Source: an uncultured Eubacteriales bacterium (lineage in GTDB: Bacteria > Bacillota > Clostridia > Oscillospirales > Acutalibacteraceae). From it: DNA of 25,449 nucleotides. The stretch's first letter is position 1. Every line of letters begins with the position of its first letter. The stretch lies in contig CAKUPP010000016.1 of NCBI GenBank assembly GCA_934675165.1, positions 1 through 25,449 on the forward strand, in the 5' to 3' direction. This document shows positions 14,848 to 22,525 of this stretch, piece after piece. Below the pieces are notes generated by a model. That model searched no databases. It saw only the letters and a program-made list of their open reading frames with translations, and was not told the DNA's origin. The position numbers and the translations under genes were made by a program.

Positions 14848-16728
14848 TTAATTCGTATACAGTTTATAATATTCGCCTTTCTTGGAAATTAAATTTTTAT
14901 GATTTCCACGTTCTACAATCTTTCCTTTGTCAAGAACCAAAATTAAATCAGAATTTTTTATAGTGGAAAGTCTGTGAGCTATGACAAAAACCGTCCTCCC
15001 TTTCATAAGAGCATTCATCCCTTTTTGAATAAGCGACTCTGTTCTCGTATCCACCGAAGATGTTGCTTCATCCAATATCATAACAGGAGGATCAGCAACT
15101 GCAGCTCTAGCAATTGAAAGTAACTGACGTTGCCCTTGTGATAAATTACTTTCACTTCCGCTTATCACAGTTTGATATTTTTCTGGTAATAATTCAATAA
15201 ATTCGTGAGCATGAACCAATTTTGCAGCATTTACACACTCTTCGTCGGTAGCATCAGGCCGTCCGTATCTTATATTTTCCATAACTGTTCCAGTAAACAA
15301 TGTTACATCTTGCAAAACAACTGCCATGGAACGCCTTAAATCTGACTTTTTGATATTTTTTATATTAATACCATCATATGTTATTGTACCGCAATTTACA
15401 TCATAAAATCTATTGATAAGATTAGCTACTGTAGTCTTGCCAGCACCTGTGCCTCCTACAAACGCAATTTTTTGACCAGGTCTTGCAACAAGGCTTATGT
15501 TATGCAAAACCATCTTATTAGAATCATAACCAAAACTTACATCTGAAAATATTATTTCACCACATAATTTTTTATATTTAAAGCTCTTACTTTTATCAAA
15601 GCATGGTATTTTCCACGCCCATTTTCCCGTATGACTATTCACTTCTTTAATTTTGTTAGCATTTTCAAGCACAGAAATCAGCCTTACCTTACCTTTGTCA
15701 CTTTCTGAACTTTCATCTATAAATTCAAATATGCGCTCCGCGCCAGCTAATGCAGTCACAACTGAATTAAATTGATTTGAAATTTGGCTTATTGGACTTA
15801 TAAAATTTACAGAAAGTTGCAAAAAAGAAGCTATCATACCAAGGGTTAAAATATTTTTTCCTACCAAAGAAATGTTAGGGACACTATTCAAAGCCATATA
15901 GCTACCAACAACTGCTAATATAAAATACAATACATAACCTATATGCATCATCACAGACATTATAACATTCGTATGTGTGGCCGCCAAAGTACTGCTTTTA
16001 CAAAGAGTTTCATTTTTTTTACAAAATTTATCAATCGCTTTGTTTTCGTAACAAAATACTTTTATAACTTTTTGCCCACTAATCATTTCTTCTATATATC
16101 CGTTAATATCTCCCAAATCATTTTGCTGTTTTGTAAAATATTCTCCGCTTCTAGCTATAAATTTAGATGTAATGAGCATTGTAATAATCACAAAAACAAT
16201 AACAATACCCGTGAGCCATATACTCGTATAAAGCATTGATGCAAAAATTGTTATAATAGCAACAACTGCTGAAAAACCATGTGGAATGCTGTGTGTTAAC
16301 ATCTGTCTTAATGAATCCGTATCATTGGTATAATAACTCATAATATCACCATGAGAATTGCAATCAAAATATTTTATTGGTAATGTTTGCATATGAGAAA
16401 ACATATCATCTCTTATATTTTTTAATACCTTTTGCGAAACTTTTGCCATAATGCGGTTATACATCAAGGTACACAAAACTCCAATAATATAAACAAGCAT
16501 CATAATTAATATTGCTTTCAAAAGCTCGGAATAATCAACTCTTGATTGAAAAAGCAATGGCGAAATATAGTCATCTATTAAAAATCTCAAAAACACAGAA
16601 GAAATTGCACCTACTGCTGAGCTCATTAAAATAAACAAAGCTACCAAAATAAGTCTAATTTTATATTTTTTCATATACAAAAAAAGTCTCTTTATTACTT
16701 TAAAATTTATTTTTTTATTTTTAATCAT
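14848..16728 (-). CDS. ABC exporter half-transporter, catalytically competent subunit
   Basis: Membrane exporter subunit (626 residues) of the ABC-B / multidrug type: six transmembrane helices followed by a nucleotide-binding domain. The start is ATG at 16726-16728, with AGCGGTGA upstream; longer in-frame ATGs lie inside the preceding gene. The ATG overlaps the stop of the partner gene by eight bases, which implies tight co-translation. After the TM domain comes a long linker with HTGKWAWKIPC, a feature of the LmrD/YheH-like side of clostridial heterodimers. The ATP site is complete: Walker A GGTGAGKTT (about 424), signature LSQGQRQL (about 529), Walker B MILDEATSSVD with the catalytic Glu, and switch His in VIAHRLS (about 581). 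Substrate unknown. Confidence 0.94.
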   Translation of the reverse strand: MIKNKKINFKVIKRLFLYMKKYKIRLILVALFILMSSAVGAISSVFLRFLIDDYISPLLFQSRVDYSELLKAILIMMLVYIIGVLCTLMYNRIMAKVSQKVLKNIRDDMFSHMQTLPIKYFDCNSHGDIMSYYTNDTDSLRQMLTHSIPHGFSAVVAIITIFASMLYTSIWLTGIVIVFVIITMLITSKFIARSGEYFTKQQNDLGDINGYIEEMISGQKVIKVFCYENKAIDKFCKKNETLCKSSTLAATHTNVIMSVMMHIGYVLYFILAVVGSYMALNSVPNISLVGKNILTLGMIASFLQLSVNFISPISQISNQFNSVVTALAGAERIFEFIDESSESDKGKVRLISVLENANKIKEVNSHTGKWAWKIPCFDKSKSFKYKKLCGEIIFSDVSFGYDSNKMVLHNISLVARPGQKIAFVGGTGAGKTTVANLINRFYDVNCGTITYDGINIKNIKKSDLRRSMAVVLQDVTLFTGTVMENIRYGRPDATDEECVNAAKLVHAHEFIELLPEKYQTVISGSESNLSQGQRQLLSIARAAVADPPVMILDEATSSVDTRTESLIQKGMNALMKGRTVFVIAHRLSTIKNSDLILVLDKGKIVERGNHKNLISKKGEYYKLYTN

Positions 16729-18472
16729 TTTGTTCACCGCTTTTCTGTTGCAAATTATAAATTTCTTTATAAATAGGGCATTCTTTGAGCAATTGTTCAT
16801 GTTTATCAAATGCCACTACTCTACCGTTATCCATAACAACTATTCTATCAGCATGCTTAATTGATGAAATTCTTTGAGAAATTATTAATTTTGTTGTATG
16901 CGGTAAACTTTCTTTAAAAGAATTTCGAATCAATGCTTCAGTTTTGGTATCCAACGCGCTGGTTGAATCATCTAAGATTAATATTTTTGGATTTTTTAAT
17001 AGTGCTCTAGCAATACAAATTCTTTGTTTTTGCCCACCAGAAATATTTGCGCCTCCTCGCTCAATCATAGTTTCATATTTCTTTGGCATCGTTTTAATAA
17101 ATTCATCTGCTTGTGCTAATTTACACACTTTCACTAATTCTTCATCACTAGCACATTCGTTACCCCACCGTAAATTTTCAGCTACTGTCCCAGAAAATAA
17201 AGTGTTTTTCTGCAAAACAACCGCTACATTATTTCGTAAAAAATTAATATCGTAATTTTTTACATTTATCCCTCCTACAAAAACATTTCCAACAGTTGCA
17301 TCGTATAGTCTAGGAATTAAGTGAACCAAAGTACTTTTCCCACTTCCGGTTCCACCTGTAATTCCAATAATTTCTCCTGATTTTATATCTAAGTTTATAT
17401 TTTGAATACATAAATTATTTTTATCTTGAACATAGCTAAATCCAACATTATCGAACTTTATACTCCCATCTCTTATAACTGATACTGCATTTGAAGGATT
17501 TGTAATATTACTTTTTTCATTCAAAATTTCTACAATGCGCTTAGCGGAAGATAATGAAATGGTTATCATAGTTAAAACCATTGATAAAATCATAAGTCCC
17601 ATAAGTATTTGAGAAGAATAAGAAATGAAACTAAGAAGCTGGCCAGTAGTAAGACCTCTATTAGGATCATTATTACTTGCAACTATCATTCTGGCTCCAA
17701 ACCATGCCGTAAAAATCGTACACATATACATGCAAAATTGCATTACTGGCATATTTAAAGCTACAATCTTTTCTCCTTTTAAAAAATTTTTATATATCTT
17801 ATTGGAAATCTTAAAAAATTTATTTTTTTCAAAATCTTCTCTTGCAAAAGATTTCACAACGCGTATTCCGTTTAAATTTTCTTCAACAACTTCGTTAAGC
17901 TTATCATATGTTCTAAAAACTTTTTTAAATATTTTGTGAGCAAAAAAAATTATAAAATACAAAGCGACAGCCAAAACAGGTATAAATCCCAAAAATATAA
18001 GCGATAAAGAAACATTTATTTTAAAAGAAAAAATTAAAGAAAATATTAAAAGTGCGGGTGCAACCGGTGCTACAAACATAAGAGTTTGATAAGCACTTTG
18101 AACATTTACAACATCCGTCGTCAGGCGAGTAATTATGCTAGCAGACGAATATTTGTCTATATTAAAAAAAGAAAAATTTTGAACACTTGCATACATTTTT
18201 TGACGAATATTTTTGGCAAAACCCGCTGCTGCTATAGCAGAAGTTTTACCACAAATGTATCCACATAATATCGAAAGTAATGCACAACATAAAATTTCAA
18301 AACTTATAATATACACACTGTGCATGTCAGCTTTATCTATACCATAATCCACAAGTTTTGAAGTTAAAAACGGTATTATTATTTCAAAACTCATCTCCAA
18401 AACAGCAAATATCGGTGCAATCACAGATTCTTTTTTATATTGTCCAATACACCTACTCAATGTTTTAATCAT
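16721..18472 (-). CDS. ABC exporter half-transporter, degenerate-site subunit
   Basis: First gene of the exporter pair, 583 residues from the ATG at 18470-18472, which has GGGAGG about eight bases upstream; the in-frame start at 18487 overlaps that site and was rejected. Six transmembrane helices are followed by an ATPase domain: Walker A GGTGSGKST (about 372), signature ISGGQKQR (about 477), Walker B LILDDSTSALD and IISQRIS at the switch (about 530). The Walker B has Asp where the catalytic Glu normally sits, and the switch has Gln in place of His. Both changes are the hallmark of the non-hydrolysing site in heterodimeric exporters such as the LmrCD/BmrCD/TM287-288 group. Together with the overlapping next gene it should form one heterodimer. 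The cargo cannot be read from the sequence. Confidence 0.94.
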   Translation of the reverse strand: MIKTLSRCIGQYKKESVIAPIFAVLEMSFEIIIPFLTSKLVDYGIDKADMHSVYIISFEILCCALLSILCGYICGKTSAIAAAGFAKNIRQKMYASVQNFSFFNIDKYSSASIITRLTTDVVNVQSAYQTLMFVAPVAPALLIFSLIFSFKINVSLSLIFLGFIPVLAVALYFIIFFAHKIFKKVFRTYDKLNEVVEENLNGIRVVKSFAREDFEKNKFFKISNKIYKNFLKGEKIVALNMPVMQFCMYMCTIFTAWFGARMIVASNNDPNRGLTTGQLLSFISYSSQILMGLMILSMVLTMITISLSSAKRIVEILNEKSNITNPSNAVSVIRDGSIKFDNVGFSYVQDKNNLCIQNINLDIKSGEIIGITGGTGSGKSTLVHLIPRLYDATVGNVFVGGINVKNYDINFLRNNVAVVLQKNTLFSGTVAENLRWGNECASDEELVKVCKLAQADEFIKTMPKKYETMIERGGANISGGQKQRICIARALLKNPKILILDDSTSALDTKTEALIRNSFKESLPHTTKLIISQRISSIKHADRIVVMDNGRVVAFDKHEQLLKECPIYKEIYNLQQKSGEQND

Positions 18473-18510
18473 ATACGTTCCTCCCAAAAAGCACAGCTAT
18501 TTATATAATA

Positions 18511-18538
18511 ATTATATATAAAAAATACAAAAAATCAA
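18511..18538 (-). promoter_or_regulatory. promoter of the ABC exporter operon
   Basis: Minus strand TTGATT (18533-18538), a 16-base spacer, then TATAAT (18511-18516), about 38 bases before the ATG at 18472. Confidence 0.6.
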
Positions 18539-18571
18539 GCTTTTATAAATCTATTAATAATAAAAATTAAA

Positions 18572-18606
18572 AAAGCTGATATCACCAGAGCATGATAACC
18601 AGCTTT
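18572..18606 (-). terminator. terminator after the recD2 / coiled-coil gene unit
   Basis: AAAGCTG (18572-18578) pairs with CAGCTTT (18600-18606), and TATCA with TGATA inside it. On the minus strand TTTTTTAATTTTT follows. It lies 22 bases after the stop codon of the gene at 18629. Confidence 0.75.
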
Positions 18607-18628
18607 AAACTTTATTAAAAAAATTTGA

Positions 18629-19084
18629 TCACAACTTCATACACAATTTCACAACTGAAAACCAACTATTGTTTGATGCATCTAAATTTACATTTTGATG
18701 CGTTGCGATTGCAGAACTGATTCTATTTAATGTTTCATTAAACTTATTTAAATTTGTCTTTATTTCAAAAAGTTTTTCCTTTACAACAACAATAACTGTC
18801 GCACTATCTATATTCAAAAGCGAATCATTTATATTATTCAACTCTACAGATAAATTTTCTATTTTACGTTCTTTTTGAATGTTTTTAAACGTATCATTCA
18901 TATTCAAAATTTTTTTATTTAGATCGTCAATTTTGCATATCAAAATATTTGCTTTATAACGCTGATCATTTGCTCGCGTAGAATAAAGCTTACGTTCTGT
19001 TGAAAAAATCAAACACATAAGCGTCATTAGCCACGTTATGCTCAACATTATAATAATACTCCTAATAAATGAAATCCTATCCAA
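18629..19084 (-). CDS. small single-pass membrane protein with coiled-coil domain, unknown function
   Basis: I do not recognise this protein. From the TTG at 19084 it has 151 residues; an alternative TTG at 19108, overlapping the recD2 stop (TTGA), would add eight. The 19084 start is favoured because AAAAAAGGA lies nine bases upstream, whereas no ribosome binding site precedes 19108. A transmembrane helix (SIIIMLSITWLMTLMCLIF, about residues 8-27) is followed by a basic stretch. A long amphipathic region (about 45-140) with regular Asn/Leu/Ile spacing (KIDDLNKKILNMND, LNNINDSLLNID, LNKFNETLNRIS) suggests a coiled coil. This resembles a methyl-accepting or FtsL/septal-type arrangement only in shape. 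Being tied to recD2 by overlap or a 20-base gap, it is co-transcribed, but a shared function is not implied. Confidence 0.7.
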   Translation of the reverse strand: MDRISFIRSIIIMLSITWLMTLMCLIFSTERKLYSTRANDQRYKANILICKIDDLNKKILNMNDTFKNIQKERKIENLSVELNNINDSLLNIDSATVIVVVKEKLFEIKTNLNKFNETLNRISSAIATHQNVNLDASNNSWFSVVKLCMKL

Positions 19085-19104
19085 AATTCCACATCCTTTT
19101 TTAT

Positions 19105-21249
19105 TCAAATTAACTTTTGAGAAAGTGAAGTATACCTTTTTTTAAAATCATTCGTTTCAACAGCTTTTGTTACGGCTTTTGTTTCTCCCACAATAATACA
19201 TACCTTTTTCGCACGAGTAATTCCTGTATAAAGTAAATTTCTTTCAAGCATTACGTAGTGACTACAAGACATTGGAATAATCACTATAGGATACTCTCCT
19301 CCTTGCGATTTATGTATTGTACACGCATACGCAAGAGAAACCTCTTCAAGTTCTGAGATATCATATTTTATTATTCGGGAATCAAATTTTATTTCAAGAC
19401 TTTCATCCTTTTCATCAATTGAATAGATTGTTCCGATATCACCGTTAAAAATATCTTTATCATAATTATTTTTTATCTGCATAACCTTGTCTCCAAGGCG
19501 ATATTCAATTGCGCTGCGTTTCAAACAAAATTTACTTTGATTAAGCTTATTTTGAAGAATACAATTTAAATTATCAGTTCCAAGCACACCTTTTTTCATA
19601 GGAGTAAGGACTTGTATATCTACAATCGGATTTACGTTGTAATACCGTGGCAACCTTTTCAAACAAAGATCAACTATAAGCTCTGCACATTTCTCGTTAT
19701 TATTTTGTTCAATAAAGAAAAAATCTGAATTTTTATCCACATGTAAATCTGGAATTTCCCCCTTATTTACTTTATGAGAATTTAAAATAATATTACTTTT
19801 GCTAGCCTGCCGATATATCTGAGTAAGCTTTATAGTTGGAACAAATTCGGAATTTATTATATCTTTCAAAACATTACCCGGACCAACCGAGGGTAGTTGA
19901 TTAACATCACCTATTAAAATTACTTTTGTGCTATCTGAAACAGCTTTCAAAAGATTATGCATTAAAATTAAATCAACCATAGAAGATTCATCTACTATGA
20001 GCACATTGCCCGTAAGTTTATTTTCACTATTTTTTATAAAATGCCCACCTTTTTCAGCTTCCAAAAGTCTGTGTATCGTTTTTGATTCCATTTGCGTAGC
20101 TTCTGACATTCGTTTTGCAGCTCTTCCTGTTGGTGCTGCAAGCATGATTTTTTTACCTTTATGCCGCAGTATACTTATAATTGCCTTAGTTATGGTAGTT
20201 TTTCCAACACCAGCTCCACCAGTTATAACTGAAAAATTGGAAGATATAGCAGTTTTTATTGCTTCTTTTTGAGAATCATCGTAAGAAATTTTATTTTCTT
20301 CTTCTGCGTGAGCAATATTTTCACTTATTTCCTCATCTGAATATTTTTTAAAATTAGGGAAATTTTTTATAGCCTTAATCTTATTGGCAATTCCAATCTC
20401 ACAATAATAAAATGACGGCAGATACACCTTAGATTCATCTTCGAAAATAAGATTTTTATTTATTATCAAATCGTCCAGTGTAATAAAAAGTTTGTCATCA
20501 TCTATTCCAAGCATTTTAGAACTTAGCTCTATAAGTTCATTTTTTGGAAGATAACAATGCCCTTCTGAATTTGCAGCATTTTCTAAAATATAAAATATCC
20601 CTGCACGACATCTACTGTAAGAATCCTTCTCAAAACCAAGATTTTGTGCTATTGCATCAGCAATTTTAAATCCAATCAAATAAACTTCTTCTGTTAGCCT
20701 ATATGGATTCTCTTTTATTTTTTGAATGCTTTCTTTTCCATATGCTTTAAATATTTTTTGACCATACGATGCACCCACACCGGCCTTTTGCAAAAATATC
20801 ATAAGATCTTTTATATCTTTTTGCCGATTCCAATTTTCAACTATTGTGTCAACTTTCTTTTGCCCAAGTTTAGGCACTTCTAAAAGCCTTTGCGGAGAAT
20901 TTTCAATAATATCAAATGTTTCTGTTCCAAATACACTTACAATTGCTTTAGCATAACTCTTTCCTATCCCTTTAATCAAACCACTACCTAAATATTTTTC
21001 TATACCATGCACGTCAGCCGGAAGAGATTCTTCGCAAATCTTTATATTAAATTGGCGCCCAAATTTTGGATTCATTGACCACGTACCAGTCGCTCTAATC
21101 ACGCTACCAATACTTACATTTGATACATTTCCAACCAAAGTTATAAGGTCCTTATAACCACCAGATTTTATTTTTATTACACTGAAATCATTTTCAGCAT
21201 TCTTGTATGCAATTTTTTCAATTACTCCACTTACTTCCTCCAATAGCAA
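19105..21249 (-). CDS. recD2: ATP-dependent DNA helicase RecD2 (RecD-like, Firmicutes type)
   Basis: 5'-3' superfamily 1B helicase acting without RecBC, involved in DNA repair and replication-fork stability in Firmicutes. From the TTG at 21249 (AAAGGG six bases upstream; TTGs at 21255 and 21243 are alternatives) it has 714 residues, close to the family length. The N-terminal OB-like region (VSGVIEKIAYKNAENDFSV) is followed by helix-hairpin-helix motifs (GLIKGIGKSYAKAI, VPKLGQKKVDTIV) that mark RecD2 rather than RecD. Helicase motifs: Walker A TGGAGVGKTT (about 345), DESSMVD, GDVNQLPSVGPG, TQIYRQ, then HKSQGGEYPIVIIP and LLYTGITRAKK near the C-terminus. It lies 44 bases after a small TIGR04076-like gene and directly before a coiled-coil membrane protein gene. 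Confidence 0.95.
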   Translation of the reverse strand: MLLEEVSGVIEKIAYKNAENDFSVIKIKSGGYKDLITLVGNVSNVSIGSVIRATGTWSMNPKFGRQFNIKICEESLPADVHGIEKYLGSGLIKGIGKSYAKAIVSVFGTETFDIIENSPQRLLEVPKLGQKKVDTIVENWNRQKDIKDLMIFLQKAGVGASYGQKIFKAYGKESIQKIKENPYRLTEEVYLIGFKIADAIAQNLGFEKDSYSRCRAGIFYILENAANSEGHCYLPKNELIELSSKMLGIDDDKLFITLDDLIINKNLIFEDESKVYLPSFYYCEIGIANKIKAIKNFPNFKKYSDEEISENIAHAEEENKISYDDSQKEAIKTAISSNFSVITGGAGVGKTTITKAIISILRHKGKKIMLAAPTGRAAKRMSEATQMESKTIHRLLEAEKGGHFIKNSENKLTGNVLIVDESSMVDLILMHNLLKAVSDSTKVILIGDVNQLPSVGPGNVLKDIINSEFVPTIKLTQIYRQASKSNIILNSHKVNKGEIPDLHVDKNSDFFFIEQNNNEKCAELIVDLCLKRLPRYYNVNPIVDIQVLTPMKKGVLGTDNLNCILQNKLNQSKFCLKRSAIEYRLGDKVMQIKNNYDKDIFNGDIGTIYSIDEKDESLEIKFDSRIIKYDISELEEVSLAYACTIHKSQGGEYPIVIIPMSCSHYVMLERNLLYTGITRAKKVCIIVGETKAVTKAVETNDFKKRYTSLSQKLI

Positions 21250-21293
21250 CACCAACCCTTTAAACCTAAAAGAATAATCTTAAATAAAATTTT

Positions 21294-21599
21294 TTAGTCG
21301 TCAATGGTTTCGATTAAAAAACTAACAGGCCGAAATCCGTCATTACATGATATCATAGCTGATTTTTTATTTTTCATCCAACCATCATATATATTTTCAC
21401 CACCATAAGCAAGTGTCATCACAAATGGCGATATACTCTCCCATGCACTCACACAAAAATTTTTTGGCCTTGTCCATCCACTGGCAATAAACACCATTCC
21501 TTCTTTCATTTGGCACGCATCAGATACAAAATTTTCGTATTTTTTTATTAAATCATTATAACACGCTACTTTAACAACTGTTATCTTTATTTTTTTCAT
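21294..21599 (-). CDS. TIGR04076-family small protein
   Basis: A 101-residue protein of unknown biochemical role. The pattern fits the TIGR04076 family: MKKIKITVVKVACYNDLI at the start, a cysteine in VSDACQMKEGMVFIASG, then FCVSAWESISPFVMTLAYGG, and ISCNDGFRPVSFLIETI at the end. The conserved cysteines suggest a metal or redox site, but this is inference. ATG at 21599 matches the family start; AAGAAGGGC lies about 11 bases upstream, and a GTG two codons earlier (21605) has tighter spacing and cannot be excluded. It is followed after 44 bases by recD2 on the same strand. Confidence 0.75.
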   Translation of the reverse strand: MKKIKITVVKVACYNDLIKKYENFVSDACQMKEGMVFIASGWTRPKNFCVSAWESISPFVMTLAYGGENIYDGWMKNKKSAMISCNDGFRPVSFLIETIDD

Positions 21600-21646
21600 A
21601 TACACTAAAGCCCTTCTTATTAACCCTATTCAAACTCAATAAATTT

Positions 21647-21655
21647 ATTCTACCA
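21647..21655 (-). promoter_or_regulatory. possible extended -10 promoter of the TIGR04076 / recD2 unit
   Basis: Minus strand TGGTAGAAT (hexamer TAGAAT at 21647-21652) lies 48 bases before the ATG at 21599. No good -35 is visible, so this is tentative. Confidence 0.3.
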
Positions 21656-21694
21656 GAATCCCCAAAAAAAATCACACATAAATTTATTATTTTA

Positions 21695-22393
21695 TCAAAT
21701 TTTTATTTTAAGTGTTTTAAGATAATCTTTTTGAATTTCGCTAATACGTCTACTCTCAATCGCTTTTTGGATTGTTTTGTTATGAACCCAATGATCTAAT
21801 TTTTTATTTTCTATATGCGAAATTGTGCCCGAATAATTTTTGGAAAGTGCAGTGGCAAAATACCATGCTATCATCATCTTTACGTAATATTCGTCAGTTT
21901 TAACACCCGCTACCATATCAGCATAGTTAAAATTAAAATTATCTCCAAGATAAAAATTCATAAGCATTTTAATCGCAAATCGAACTGTATAGCTATGCTG
22001 TGAATTAATCCACTTCACGATTTCTAGTAATAAAATATCTGTATTCTTTTTAAATACAAACGGAGTAATCAAATCACAAACAGCCCAATTATTTACATAA
22101 GGCAAAAAATTATTAAGATTATCTACTGCATCTTTATAATTTTTCATATTTGAAATCAAAATACCGTGAAGCAAATTTTCTTCTAGATATTTATGAGGTA
22201 ATTTCTTTAAAAATTTACAAAAATTGTTGTTTGAATTTTCTTTTAAAAATTTTCTAATTGCTGGCACTCTGACGCCTATAATCTCAGAAGGGTCTAATGT
22301 GGGTATAAGTTTTTCTTGAAATTTTTTATATTTCTTGTCTTGCATTTTAAATAATTCTTGCAATATAAATAAACAAATATCATTCGCGCACAT
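21695..22393 (-). CDS. DNA alkylation repair protein (AlkD-like, HEAT-like repeats)
   Basis: Predicted DNA glycosylase of the AlkD/AlkC superfamily, built of helical HEAT-like repeats that grip DNA and release N3- or N7-alkylated bases. The 232 residues are normal for the family. Recognisable pieces are FKMQDKKYKKFQEKLIPTLD at the N-terminus, IIGVRVPAIRKFLKE, and VNNWAVCDLITPFVFKK, which holds the conserved Trp and the Asp that lines the active site. The segment VKMMIAWYFATALSKN is the second conserved aromatic stretch. ATG at 22393 has AAGGGAG eight bases upstream and a good promoter. It ends 95 bases before the next gene, which may have its own promoter. Activity on a given lesion is inferred from the family only. 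Confidence 0.9.
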   Translation of the reverse strand: MCANDICLFILQELFKMQDKKYKKFQEKLIPTLDPSEIIGVRVPAIRKFLKENSNNNFCKFLKKLPHKYLEENLLHGILISNMKNYKDAVDNLNNFLPYVNNWAVCDLITPFVFKKNTDILLLEIVKWINSQHSYTVRFAIKMLMNFYLGDNFNFNYADMVAGVKTDEYYVKMMIAWYFATALSKNYSGTISHIENKKLDHWVHNKTIQKAIESRRISEIQKDYLKTLKIKI

Positions 22394-22428
22394 AAAATAT
22401 TCTCCCTTATAAATACACTACCGTCTCT

Positions 22429-22457
22429 ATTATACCGCAAATTTACTATTATGGAAA
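22429..22457 (-). promoter_or_regulatory. promoter of the AlkD-like gene
   Basis: Minus strand TTTCCA (22452-22457), a 17-base spacer, then TATAAT (22429-22434), 35 bases upstream of the ATG at 22393. Confidence 0.55.
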
Positions 22458-22470
22458 GTTATATTAACTA

Positions 22471-22511
22471 AAAAAATAGGAACACAATCAAATTATGTGC
22501 TCCTATTTTTT
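22471..22511 (-). terminator. strong, symmetric terminator after the TBC-domain gene
   Basis: AAAAAATAGGA-CACA (22471-22486) pairs with TGTG-TCCTATTTTTT (22496-22511) with one A-C mismatch and a nine-base loop. The U-tract is part of the stem on either strand, so it can work in both directions. It lies 14 bases after the stop codon at 22526. Confidence 0.85.
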
Positions 22512-22525
22512 AAATAAAATCTCAT

